Assembly: GCF_036488675.1 (NCBI RefSeq)
Contig: NZ_CP133152.1
Location: 558,001-622,000, forward strand
Direction of reading: 5' to 3'
From: Sinorhizobium chiapasense
GTDB lineage: Bacteria > Pseudomonadota > Alphaproteobacteria > Rhizobiales > Rhizobiaceae
Length of the DNA: 64,000 nucleotides
Within the stretch, counting starts at the first letter, position 1. Each line of letters starts with the position of its first letter. The translations under genes were made by a program, and so were the position numbers. Shown here piece after piece: positions 43,654-52,638 of the stretch. The notes under the pieces were generated by a model, which saw only the letters and a program-made list of their open reading frames with translations, was not told the DNA's origin and searched no databases.

Positions 43654-45465
43654 TCAAGGTGCGCTGGCCACAAGTTCCTTCTCGTGCATACCACCGCCCA
43701 GGTGAATGGGTTTGAGGACGGGGCCTTCGGCGTCCTTCACGAGATGGATGACGCGGGGGAACAGTGGTCCATTCCGCGGCGTGCGGCCGATCTTGACGAC
43801 GGCGGTATCGCGGAGGTCGTCCTCGAAGATGGATAGGGCCCGCTTCATCGCCTCGCCGTCCATCGTCTCGAGCGCCTCATCGATGATCACCCAGCGCGGT
43901 CGATGAAGAACAAGCCGTGCGAAGGCGAGAGAACGTTGTTCGTCGTCGCTGAGTTCGCGCTCCCAACGCGCTTCACGATCGAGCAGCGTGGTCAGCTGAT
44001 CAAGCCCGACTTTCGAAAGGGCTGCGACGAGACTCGCATCTGGGAAGGCGCCAGCGCGCGGATAGGAAAGCGCGTCGCGCAGCTTGCCCCGCGGAAAATA
44101 CGGGGAGCGTGGGATGAACGCGACCATCTCGCCAGCCGGCATTCCGACGCGCCCGCTTCCCCACGGCCAAAGCCGTGCGAGCGCCCGGAAAAGCAACGTC
44201 TTTCCCGCGCGAGGGTCGCCGCTGATGACTACGCGCTGACCCGCGCCGATCTCGATATGCGGTTCGGAAAGCCTGGTGCGTCCGCTCGACGACGCGACCT
44301 CGAGGTTGTCGAAGGTCAGCTTGTTTGTATCGTTCTCGACGAATTCGATCCGTTTTTCCGCGTCGTGCAGGACGTCCGTCATGATCATGGCACGCCGGAA
44401 GGCGGCAACGCGCAGAAGCGTCGCCCGCCAGTCCGCGATGGCACTGATATTGGCGACGAACCATTTGAGCGATGTGTGAACCTGGTTGAAGGCGCCGACG
44501 GCCATCATCAGGCCGCCGAAGCTGATCTCGCCGGCGAAATAGACAGGCGCGGCGACCAGGATCGGCGCGACGACCGTGACCCAGCCATAGCCGTCCTGGA
44601 CCCAGCCAAGATTGATCTGGGCACGGTAGATGTTGCGCATGGCGCCCAGCACGGTTGCGAGATCGAGTTCCAGACGCCGCCGCTCGCCGGTTTCACCCCC
44701 GGCAAGCGATATAGCGTCGATGTGTTCGCTGACGTGCATCAGCGAGAAACGCAGTTCCGCTTCGCGTGCGTAGCGGTCACCGTTCAAGGCGATCAGCGGC
44801 CGCCCGACAAGCCAACTCAGCCAAGATGCCGAGCCGGCGTAAAGGATCGCGGCCCAGACCATGTAGCCCGGAATCTCGAGCGAGTGGCCGCCGATATGGA
44901 AAACAAAGCCTGCCGACAGCGCCCAGAGTACGCTCACGAAAGACGCGAGCAGGATGGACGACTGCAGAAGGCCGAAACCGAGGTCGGTGGTGAGATCGGC
45001 AAGATGGCCGGCGTCTTCCTGCATTCTCTGGTCCGGATTGATTCCCATGGCGCCGGAGTTGGCAAGCCGGAAGGCGCGCAGCGGCCGCATCCATTCGTTG
45101 ATCAGGTCGAGCGTCAGCCCCTCGCGCAGCTTCAATCGCACCATCTGGTTGAGCCATTGCTGCGTGACATTGAGCACCAGCAGGCCACCGGCGATGAAAA
45201 CAAACAACAGGAGTTGATAGAAAAAGGCGTCGAGATCGCGCCGCTCGATCGCGTCAAAAAAAGGTCGGTTCCAGCGGTTGAGGATGATCTGTCCGATCGC
45301 TGTCGCGATGATGATCGCGAAGCTGCCGGCCGTGAGCCACAGGATTGTCTTCAGCACCGGGGAAGCCATGAAGGCATGGCGCATCATGTCGAACTGGTCT
45401 CGGAGAGGCGTGCCCTCCGCGCCCGCGGGCCTAGGTGCTGCGTTTGCTCCGGCTTGATTCGTCAT
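43654..45465 (-). CDS. exsE: ExsE: ABC transporter with SbmA/BacA-like membrane domain
   Basis: The 603-residue protein has about six membrane segments (residues ~35-330, ending FNQVHTSLKWFVANISAIADWRA in part), the layout of the YddA/ABCD family related to SbmA/BacA. The ATPase part has a degenerate Walker A (SGDPRAGKTLLFRALA), signature-like LSDDEQRSLAFARLVL and Walker B (WVIIDEALETMD). Substrates of this family include peptides, vitamin B12 and very-long-chain acyl-CoA; that of ExsE is unknown. It converges with queE and matches exsE of S. meliloti in position. Confidence 0.85.
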   Translation of the reverse strand: MTNQAGANAAPRPAGAEGTPLRDQFDMMRHAFMASPVLKTILWLTAGSFAIIIATAIGQIILNRWNRPFFDAIERRDLDAFFYQLLLFVFIAGGLLVLNVTQQWLNQMVRLKLREGLTLDLINEWMRPLRAFRLANSGAMGINPDQRMQEDAGHLADLTTDLGFGLLQSSILLASFVSVLWALSAGFVFHIGGHSLEIPGYMVWAAILYAGSASWLSWLVGRPLIALNGDRYAREAELRFSLMHVSEHIDAISLAGGETGERRRLELDLATVLGAMRNIYRAQINLGWVQDGYGWVTVVAPILVAAPVYFAGEISFGGLMMAVGAFNQVHTSLKWFVANISAIADWRATLLRVAAFRRAMIMTDVLHDAEKRIEFVENDTNKLTFDNLEVASSSGRTRLSEPHIEIGAGQRVVISGDPRAGKTLLFRALARLWPWGSGRVGMPAGEMVAFIPRSPYFPRGKLRDALSYPRAGAFPDASLVAALSKVGLDQLTTLLDREARWERELSDDEQRSLAFARLVLHRPRWVIIDEALETMDGEAMKRALSIFEDDLRDTAVVKIGRTPRNGPLFPRVIHLVKDAEGPVLKPIHLGGGMHEKELVASAP

Positions 45466-46091
45466 CTTCAGTTCCTTCCCTTCAGAAGGGGCAATCCACC
45501 AAAGTCGTTCGGGTGCCTCAGGTGGGGCTATCGTCCAAAGCGGGGCACCACCATCGGATTGGGGGATCTTGCGGCCGCACTTGGCTCGGCGACGGAAACA
45601 ATTCCGCCGGGTGCCGTGTCCAACCGGCGGAGCCGGTTACAGGGAACGACGGCAACTGTCTGTTCAGTGGAGAACCGAGATACCCGGCCTCATTGCTGCT
45701 GTCGCGATGTCGCGTTTCCGTGTCGAGCAGCAGCCTGTGCAAAGCAAATATGCCACTGAAGATCTGGAGGTGCTGAAACGCAGTGAAACTGAAAACCCTC
45801 ATGAGTCTCAGTCTATGGCCAACGGCGCGCGCTGGAAACTGGTTTTAAGGATAGGAGCAGGATCTCGCCCCCGCGGTGTTGGAATCTCCGTGAGCGCCCA
45901 CAATGAGGTCCGCAGCGGGATTGCATTCGGATTTGATTGTGCAAGGCGAGCCCGTTGCAGCGCGTTTCGCGGTATGGTGGCTTGTCTATGTTACAGTGAT
46001 GACATAAAACGTTACCGCCGTCGCCAAGGCGCGTGTCACCCCCCTCAACATCGAATTTCTAAAAATTCAATGCCAAGAGAAGGAGACATTT
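45466..46091. other. Intergenic stretch upstream of exsE
   Basis: No gene is supported. A plus-strand frame at 45569-46117 reads through but looks non-coding and overlaps the next gene's start. Promoter-like TTGTCT with TAAAAC 17 bases later lies near 45980-46010, before the XRE gene. Confidence 0.4.
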
Positions 46092-46343
46092 ATGTCCATT
46101 TCACTCGAAAGTTTTGACAACAATCAAGCCGCTGCCATCGTCAGCAACGACGTGGCTGCCCGTGTCCGGGCCGCCCGCGAGGCTGTCGGCTACAGCATCG
46201 AAGACCTTGCTGTTACTTGCGGCCTCGCCAACGTCGAAATTAGTGAAATTGAAAGTGGCTTGGATCAAAATCCAGCAAAGCTGAAGCGTATCGCATCCGC
46301 GCTGCAACTGCCGCTTTCGGACTTCTTGACCGTGGAAATCTGA
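46092..46343 (+). CDS. Small XRE-family DNA-binding protein
   Basis: The 83-residue protein has a Cro/C1 helix-turn-helix at residues ~23-78 (VRAAREAVGYSIEDLAVTCG, IESGLDQNPAKLKRIASALQL split). The ribosome-binding site is strong (AGAAGGAGA). It has no sensor domain and could be a repressor or anti-activator of nearby genes. It starts the second accessory block between exsE and exsFG. A hydrolase gene follows on the same strand about 100 bases on. Confidence 0.82.
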   Translation: MSISLESFDNNQAAAIVSNDVAARVRAAREAVGYSIEDLAVTCGLANVEISEIESGLDQNPAKLKRIASALQLPLSDFLTVEI

Positions 46344-46460
46344 CGGACAAGCCGACCGGTCCCGCCGCGCGGGCCGGTCGGAAGGTCTCGCGGTCTCCGA
46401 GCGCCAATTATTTAGGTCATTCCGATCTTTCACAGCAACATCGTCCTTGTCCCGGGTTTC

Positions 46461-47123
46461 ATGACCGACCGCGAGTTATGGTCGGACATGCTCCGTCGGC
46501 TGCCGACGAGCGGCCAAATCGTCCATGTCGATCCGACGCGGGCGCAGTCGATCGAGGAAATGGCTAGACAGGCACTGGTCGACACGCCAGAGCAGTTCAT
46601 CCTCGTCGGCTTCTCCATGGGAGGCTACGTTGCGCGTGAAATGGCACGGCTTGCACCACAGCAGGTGTCGTCGCTTGTGCTGATCGCTACCTCCGCGCGG
46701 GGAGATGGGGGAATTCAAGCTCGGCGCAGAGCGGCAGTCTCCGCCTTCGATCCCGCCACGTTCCGGGGGCTTAGCCATGCTTCCCTCCGCACCTCTGTTC
46801 ACCCGGATCGAGAGAGCGATATTGAATTGATCGATCGGATCCATGCGATGAGCGTTCGCCTCGGTGGCAGGGTCTTCCAGCAGCAGACAATGTTTCACCG
46901 CGATGGCGATCTTGAACGTCTCGGCGAGATCCGCTGCGCTACGCTGATCGTAGCGGGAACACAGGACCGCCTCCGCAGCATCGAGGAGGCCGAAGAACTG
47001 CGCGATGGCATCCCTGGCGCAGTCATGGAATTGGTCCAGGCCGGGCATATGATCCCGATGGAAGCGCCAGAGGAACTCGCGGCGATCCTAGTAAGCTGGT
47101 TCCAGGGGCGCTTGGCTCAATAG
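46461..47123 (+). CDS. Alpha/beta hydrolase, start codon unclear
   Basis: The protein has the nucleophile elbow GFSMGG (Ser about residue 51) and ends with GHMIPMEAPEELAAIL carrying the catalytic His. VAGTQDRLRS holds the Asp. In family members a strand and the oxyanion-hole motif VLVPGF precede the first ATG. Here NIVLVPGF is encoded upstream, in frame, from ~46428, but between the stop at 46413 and ATG 46461 there are only ATT and ATC codons. Either ATT 46419 is used or the gene has lost its start. The substrate is unknown. Confidence 0.75.
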   Translation: MTDRELWSDMLRRLPTSGQIVHVDPTRAQSIEEMARQALVDTPEQFILVGFSMGGYVAREMARLAPQQVSSLVLIATSARGDGGIQARRRAAVSAFDPATFRGLSHASLRTSVHPDRESDIELIDRIHAMSVRLGGRVFQQQTMFHRDGDLERLGEIRCATLIVAGTQDRLRSIEEAEELRDGIPGAVMELVQAGHMIPMEAPEELAAILVSWFQGRLAQ

Positions 47124-47180
47124 GTGGTGAGTGCGCTGGAAAAGCGAGGGTGCGTCTGCCTGCCAGGCGAAGGTGCTCGT

Positions 47181-47816
47181 TCAAAATCCTGTTGTTGAAA
47201 TCGTCGCGCGAGCTTTGAGCGTGTCTGTGTCAGGCCTCTTCAGTCGCTCGAGCAATGCTCGGAAGGCCTCCACCGCTCTTCTCGATGTTTCCTGCGGGTC
47301 CTCCGAGTTGGCGATCCACAAGGCAGCATGGCTGCTGGCACCGTTGATCAGGCGCGCAGTCGCTTCTTCATCGACGTCGATAATCGCTCCATCCGCCTTG
47401 AGTTGGCTCAGGCTCCGACTGAGGGCCGCGATACAGCCGTTGGTGCTTGGCCACTGAGATATGTCGCCGAGGATGGCGGGGCCGTCGCGAAACATGATTC
47501 GTTGGATTTCGGGCTCGAGTGCCATCTGAATATAGGCCACGCACTCATCGACGAACCCCTCCCAACGCGTTGGTGCTCGTGACGAGACGCTGTGCAACCG
47601 CGCCGTCATCTCGGCATCCAGCTCTTGAATCACGGCCTGCAGCAACCCCTTTTTGTCTCCGAAGTGGTGGTAGAGCGCGCCACGCGTCAATCCCGCGCCT
47701 GCCGTGAAATCATCCATTGAGGATTGGGCATAGCCTACCGTCCCGAAGGCGTGCCGGGCAGCGGCAAGCAACTTCGCGCGTGTCTCGGCGATCATGACCG
47801 GGCGCGGCTTGCTCAT
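47181..47816 (-). CDS. TetR-family repressor of the adjacent MFS pump
   Basis: The 211-residue protein has a TetR helix-turn-helix (residues ~10-55, FGTVGYAQSSMDDFTAGAGLTRGALYHHFGDKKG in pieces) and a larger C-terminal ligand domain ending LLERLKRPD. The start at 47816 has AAGAAGGAGATTCC before it; the frame extends to 47873 without a better site. Three copies of one operator lie between it and the divergent MFS gene, so autoregulation and repression of the pump are likely. Confidence 0.92.
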   Translation of the reverse strand: MSKPRPVMIAETRAKLLAAARHAFGTVGYAQSSMDDFTAGAGLTRGALYHHFGDKKGLLQAVIQELDAEMTARLHSVSSRAPTRWEGFVDECVAYIQMALEPEIQRIMFRDGPAILGDISQWPSTNGCIAALSRSLSQLKADGAIIDVDEEATARLINGASSHAALWIANSEDPQETSRRAVEAFRALLERLKRPDTDTLKARATISTTGF

Positions 47817-47831
47817 GGAATCTCCTTCTTC

Positions 47832-47899
47832 ACATACGACGCGTATTTTATTTGACATACGCGACGTACGCAACTACCGTCCACATACGCCACGTATGT
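47832..47899. promoter_or_regulatory. Three TetR operators between the repressor and MFS genes
   Basis: Site 3 (47883-47899) is ACATACGCCACGTATGT, a perfect seven-base inverted repeat. Site 2 (47855-47871) is ACATACGCGACGTACGC. Site 1 (47832-47848) is ACATACGACGCGTATTT. The spacing is 23 and 28 bases. The sites overlap likely promoters of both divergent genes. Confidence 0.85.
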
Positions 47900-47931
47900 G
47901 AATGGGCGTCCCAATGACGAAGGAACACCTT

Positions 47932-49155
47932 ATGTCTAATCCTTACAGAGAAATATTCAGCGTGCCGGGCGTGAAAGGTTTCTCCGCCGCGGGCTTTTTC
48001 GCTCGCTTGCCTATTGCCATGGCACCGATCGGCATTGTCGCCATGCTGTCGCAGACACGCGGGGAGTATTGGACCGCGGGCGCGGTTTCAGCAGCTTTCG
48101 CCCTTACGAATGCGCTCGTCTCTCCCCAGATCTCGCGAATGGTCGATCGGCTCGGCCAGTCGGCGGTCATAGCGCCGACCACCGTGGTCTCGGTCCTGGC
48201 TTTTATTGCTCTCATGGTGGGAGCGAACCAGGATTGGCCAGCGTGGGCGCTGTTCGTGTCGGCCTTTTTCGCGGCGGCGATGCCAAGCATTCCCGCGATG
48301 CTGCGGGCGCGCTGGACAGAGCTATTCCGCGACCGTCCCGAGTTGAACACGGCCTTCGCCTTTGAGTCGGCAGCAGACGAACTGGTTTACATCGCCGGCG
48401 CGTCGCTCTCGGTCGGGTTGGCGGTCGCGCTGTTTCCGGAAGCCGGTATGCTGGTCAGCACCATTTTCCTTGCGGTCGGAACAACTGCCTTCGTGCTGCA
48501 GCGGTCGACTGAACCGCAGCTACGTCATCTGGAGCGCGGCGTTTCCCAAGGATCGGCAATTCGGCTGCGACCGGTGCAGATCATAACGCTCGCCCTGGTA
48601 TTCGTGGGCTCGATGTTCGCTACGGCGGAAGTCAGTGCCGTTGCGATCACGAAGGAGCTCGGGCAGCCAAATGCTGCAAGCCTTGTCATCGGCGTCTACG
48701 CCATCGGGTCGTTCGTCGTCGGGCTGGTCATCGGTGCCCTGAATCCAAGCATGCCGCTGCAGAGGCAGCTGCTGATCGCGGTCAGCGTCCTTGCCGTGAC
48801 GGCCCTGCCGCTGCTTGTCGCCGATACGGTACCGCTCCTGGCCCTCGCCGTCTTCGTGAGCGGCATCGCCATCTCGCCGACCTTCATCACGGCTTTTGGC
48901 TTGATCGAGCGCCGGGTTCCGGAAACGATGCTGACCGAGGGCGTTACGTGGGTGATGACCGGCATTGGAATTGGCATGGCGCTCGGGGCTTTCGTCGCGG
49001 GCTGGGTAGTCGATAATTTCGGCGCGCAAAACGGCTTCCTCGTATCCGCATTCGCCGGAGTGGCATCCGTGGCGATCATCGCCTTGGGTCAGCGGATATT
49101 GGCCGGAGGCAGAATGGAGGCCGCGGAGGGGACGCTGCCCCAACCCGCAGAGTAG
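47932..49155 (+). CDS. MFS efflux transporter
   Basis: The 407-residue protein has about twelve membrane segments. MVDRLGQSAVIAP in the 2-3 loop is the MFS signature region, and it ends with a short polar tail. ATG 47932 has AAGGA nine bases upstream; ATG 47902 would add ten residues. It is divergent from a TetR repressor with three operators, the usual form of a drug- or metabolite-induced pump. The substrate is not predictable. The block is flanked by exs genes, suggesting later insertion. Confidence 0.88.
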   Translation: MSNPYREIFSVPGVKGFSAAGFFARLPIAMAPIGIVAMLSQTRGEYWTAGAVSAAFALTNALVSPQISRMVDRLGQSAVIAPTTVVSVLAFIALMVGANQDWPAWALFVSAFFAAAMPSIPAMLRARWTELFRDRPELNTAFAFESAADELVYIAGASLSVGLAVALFPEAGMLVSTIFLAVGTTAFVLQRSTEPQLRHLERGVSQGSAIRLRPVQIITLALVFVGSMFATAEVSAVAITKELGQPNAASLVIGVYAIGSFVVGLVIGALNPSMPLQRQLLIAVSVLAVTALPLLVADTVPLLALAVFVSGIAISPTFITAFGLIERRVPETMLTEGVTWVMTGIGIGMALGAFVAGWVVDNFGAQNGFLVSAFAGVASVAIIALGQRILAGGRMEAAEGTLPQPAE

Positions 49156-49294
49156 GAAAGAGCTCGACGCATCGATGACGGGTCATCAAGCTCAGCCGTC
49201 CTCCGAAAGTGGGGCGGCAAGCGGTCAGGAGTGGGTGTGTAGGATCGGCAACGCGACGACCGGAGACTGTGCTTCCCGGCGCCTGCAGCCGCCG

Positions 49295-49660
49295 TCACCT
49301 TGCGGCCAGAAGGCCTTCGACCTGCCTGATCAGTTCGGGGCCGTCGAAGGGTTTTGCCAGGCGAGGCAATGCACGAAACCGCTCCGGTAAGTCCGACACC
49401 GTGTAGCCCGTCAGCAGCAAGACGGGCACCCCGCGCTCCAGCAGTTCATCGACGAGTGGATAGACAAACTCCCCGCGCAGATTCAGGTCCAGCGTGGCGA
49501 CTTCGAACTTCTGTTCGCGCGACGCGATGATCGAACCCTGCAACGTCGTAAAAGGGCCTACGACGACGTAGCCCGCCGAGACAAGGTCGTCTTCGATCTG
49601 CAATGCCACCAGGAATTCGTCCTCGACGACGAAGACCCGGCATCCCTCGGACCCTGTCAT
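49295..49660 (-). CDS. exsF: ExsF: single-domain response regulator
   Basis: The 121-residue protein is a CheY-like receiver alone: VFVVEDEFLVALQIED carries the acidic pocket, ATLDLNLRGE the phospho-acceptor Asp (about residue 53), LLLTGY the conserved Thr, and LAKPFDG the Lys. There is no output domain. It overlaps the stop of the sensor kinase exsG (ATGA), so they are made together. It corresponds to exsF of S. meliloti. Its output probably goes through another protein. Confidence 0.9.
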   Translation of the reverse strand: MTGSEGCRVFVVEDEFLVALQIEDDLVSAGYVVVGPFTTLQGSIIASREQKFEVATLDLNLRGEFVYPLVDELLERGVPVLLLTGYTVSDLPERFRALPRLAKPFDGPELIRQVEGLLAAR

Positions 49661-52434
49661 TCGGTTCCCCTGAGATAGGGCACGTCGATCGTGCAGTTCA
49701 GCCCTTGCGACGCAAACTCCAGGCGGACATCGCCGCCGAGATCGGAAGCGAGGACCCGTTCGAGAAGCAAGCGGCCGAAACCGTTGCGGCTTGGCGGCGA
49801 GACGGGAGGACCTCCCGTCTCGCTCCAGCGGATGCAAAGCCGGTTCTCAGTCGGGTCGACTGTCCAATCGACACTTACGCGACCGGCCTTAACGGACAAC
49901 GCGCCGTGCTTGGCGGCGTTGGTGGCAAGTTCATGCGCGGCCATACCGAGCGTCAAGGCATGTTTTGGTGGCAGAGTCGTTGGTGGACCGTCGAGAGAGA
50001 TGTTGTCCACGTCCTCATTTCGATAGGGAGCCAGTTCATCGGAGAATATCGACCGCAGAGAGACACCCGACCATCTCGCTTCAGCAAGACGTGTGTGTGC
50101 CTGTGCCAACGCCCGAATGCGGGCATCGAACGATCGCTGTGCATCGCGCGCGTCCGGGTTCGTCGAAAAGGACTGCCGTGCGATCGAGTTGACGGTGGCC
50201 AGCGTATTCTTCACGCGGTGGCTGAGTTCAGCGACAAGCAAGTCCCTCTGCGCCTCGGCCTCCTTTCGCTCGGTGATGTCCATACAGATGCCGGCCAAAC
50301 GCTCACCCGCCGCGCTTTCTGGGGGCGAAAACCTGCCAAAGGCTTCCATCCAGCGTATCGTTCCGTCGAGCAGGCGCATGCGATAGGCGACATGATAGTC
50401 CTCGCGGGTCGCGAGGGCTCTCTCGATCGCCTGTTCGACGGCCGGAAGATCGGCGGGATGAATATCACGCTTGAAATCTGCAAATGTCCCCTCGAATGTT
50501 CCCGGTTCGAGATGATGAAGCACCTCAAGCCCGGGTGACCAGATCACCCTGCCGCTCTGCAGGTTCCACTCCCAGGCGCCCATCCGCCCTGCATCGAGAG
50601 CCATTTTCAGCCGGCCCTCGCTTTCTCGAAGGGCTTCTTCGGTCTGCTTGCGCTCCGTGATGTCGATGAAGGCGGCGACGGCGCCGGTCACTTCTCCGAG
50701 TGCGTTTCGCATCGCGGTGGCGTTGCCGAGCAGATGGCACGATTTACCGTCATCGAACCGGATCTCCTCTTCGAAGTTCTCGACCTCTTCTCCGCGTGCC
50801 GCGCGCTGCACGGGCATTTCATCGGCCGACAGCATCCTGCCCGCCGAGAAAATCTGGAACCCGGAGGGCTGCTCATCAGCGGGCGCCGAAAACGAAAGGT
50901 TCGAACCTGGCGGCAGGTCGAGCAGCTCGTATGCGCTTCGGTTACCGTCAATGACACGGCAGTCAGGCGTTCGTGTTATCCATATGGGGGTCGGCACCGC
51001 CTCCATAATGGCCTGCAGTTCGGCTGCGCGTGCCCGCTCGTTGGCCTCGTTGCGTCGCAGTTGCTCCTCCGCGAGATGCCTTGCCCGTTCGGCCCGGATG
51101 CGTTGGATGCTGAAACCGAGCTGGCGCGCGATCGTCAGCCCGAGGCTGATCTCCGTCTCGCCAAACACATGAGGCTTGTCGTAATAGGCCATGAACTTGC
51201 CGATCAGCTTTCCTCCGGCAATCAAGGGAATGAACCCAAGTGCGGCAATACCTTCCGATGCAATTGTCGCTCTGAGGTCGTCGGAAAGGTCGGCTCCAGT
51301 CACGTCTTCAACAAAGATCGGATCCGGATCCCGCACGTCCGGACTCCATGGAGAATGGCCATCGACGGCATGACGGTAATGTTCTGACAACCCGCTCCAG
51401 GCGACGAAGCGCATCGTATCGGACTGGTCGAACAACAAGATCGACGCGCGGCTGCAATTGAGGGCCGCTCTGATGGCATCCAGCGCCGCGTCGTAGACCT
51501 CTTCTATGCCCTTGGCGCGATGAAGTTTTTCGGTGAGGAGGTAGAGCGAAGCCTGTTCACGCAGGCGCGTTTGCAACGTTTCTTCGGCTTGCTTGCGTTC
51601 CGTGATGTTGCGGGCGATTTTCGAGGCGCCAATTATGCGGCCCGTTGCGTCGCATACGGGCGAAACGGTGAGCGAAATATCGACAAGGCTTCCGTTCTTG
51701 CGCTGACGTTTCGTCTCGTAGTGATCGATGCGCACACCATTGCGGATGCGATCAAGGATCGTGGGCTCCTCGTTTTCATGGCCGGGCGGCATCAATATCG
51801 TGATTGGCTTCCCGACGACTTCGTTGGCGGTGTAGCCAAATAGATGTTCTGCTCCCTTGTTCCAGCTCGTGATAATGCCGTTCAGATCTTTACTGACGAT
51901 GGCGTCGTCGGAGGACTCGACAATCGCTGCGAGATACCGGGAATCCAGTTCAGCCTGTCGACGGCTTTCGGCTTCGCGCTCTGTCTCCTCGCGCAGGATA
52001 GTCTCAGAGCCTTTTCGTTCGCTGATATCGACGAGGAGATTGATTGCCCCCGTCATCGTCCCCGACCTGTCAAAGATCGGTGTTGGGTAAGGAAGGATCG
52101 GCACCATCGTTCCATCCGGCCGCACAGCCACAATCTCGTGCCCCCTGATCGCCCGCTCTTGCTTGAGCGTCTGGGCCATCGGACACTCGTCATGGGGCAG
52201 AGTTGACCCGTCTGCGCGTCGCAGCTCCCAACTGACGCACCAACGATCCTTGCCGAGCCTGGGTTCCGTGCCGGCGAGATCCGCGGCTGCCTGATTGAAG
52301 TAGGTAATGATCCCGGCTCGGTCCGTGGCGTAGACCGCCATCGGCAATGCGTCCAGCACCGCCCGAAAATCCGTCGAAGCCAAAGCACCGATCTTGCTTG
52401 CCAAATTTTTCGGCAGTGCCTCCGCGCTGCACAT
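49657..52434 (-). CDS. exsG: ExsG: PAS/GAF HWE-type sensor histidine kinase
   Basis: The protein is about 925 residues and has no membrane segment. A first PAS domain (~20-135) and a second (~160-275, AIVESSDDAIVSKDLNGIIT) are followed by a GAF domain (~300-450) and two more PAS domains (~480-720, MALDAGRMGAWEWN). The kinase core is HWE type: phospho-His in ELSHRVKNTLA (~residue 738), HELATNAAKHGALS, and WSETGGPPV. The start at 52434 has GGAGGG before it. The frame is open far upstream only as antisense of exsH. It probably phosphorylates ExsF. Confidence 0.92.
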   Translation of the reverse strand: MCSAEALPKNLASKIGALASTDFRAVLDALPMAVYATDRAGIITYFNQAAADLAGTEPRLGKDRWCVSWELRRADGSTLPHDECPMAQTLKQERAIRGHEIVAVRPDGTMVPILPYPTPIFDRSGTMTGAINLLVDISERKGSETILREETEREAESRRQAELDSRYLAAIVESSDDAIVSKDLNGIITSWNKGAEHLFGYTANEVVGKPITILMPPGHENEEPTILDRIRNGVRIDHYETKRQRKNGSLVDISLTVSPVCDATGRIIGASKIARNITERKQAEETLQTRLREQASLYLLTEKLHRAKGIEEVYDAALDAIRAALNCSRASILLFDQSDTMRFVAWSGLSEHYRHAVDGHSPWSPDVRDPDPIFVEDVTGADLSDDLRATIASEGIAALGFIPLIAGGKLIGKFMAYYDKPHVFGETEISLGLTIARQLGFSIQRIRAERARHLAEEQLRRNEANERARAAELQAIMEAVPTPIWITRTPDCRVIDGNRSAYELLDLPPGSNLSFSAPADEQPSGFQIFSAGRMLSADEMPVQRAARGEEVENFEEEIRFDDGKSCHLLGNATAMRNALGEVTGAVAAFIDITERKQTEEALRESEGRLKMALDAGRMGAWEWNLQSGRVIWSPGLEVLHHLEPGTFEGTFADFKRDIHPADLPAVEQAIERALATREDYHVAYRMRLLDGTIRWMEAFGRFSPPESAAGERLAGICMDITERKEAEAQRDLLVAELSHRVKNTLATVNSIARQSFSTNPDARDAQRSFDARIRALAQAHTRLAEARWSGVSLRSIFSDELAPYRNEDVDNISLDGPPTTLPPKHALTLGMAAHELATNAAKHGALSVKAGRVSVDWTVDPTENRLCIRWSETGGPPVSPPSRNGFGRLLLERVLASDLGGDVRLEFASQGLNCTIDVPYLRGTE

Positions 52435-52638
52435 AGGTCCCTCCGCAAGCGCTCGCTGACACCGGGAAACGCGGCACGGGCAGGTTTGTTCCGGACAGGT
52501 ACGCGCGCCATCAACCTGCGAACCCCCAAGGTGACACGGTAGATCCGCGGCAAAGCTGATGTTAGGTTCGCCCGCCGGTGGAGTGGAGACTGGCAGTATC
52601 CGCGGAGGAGACCGAGTAACTAAATCGGAGATGTTTTC

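Noticed and set aside
43903..45759. Plus-strand frame of 618 codons opposite exsE
   Set aside because: The minus strand encodes a clear ABC transporter with membrane segments and ATPase motifs. The plus-strand product is a charged, low-complexity shadow.
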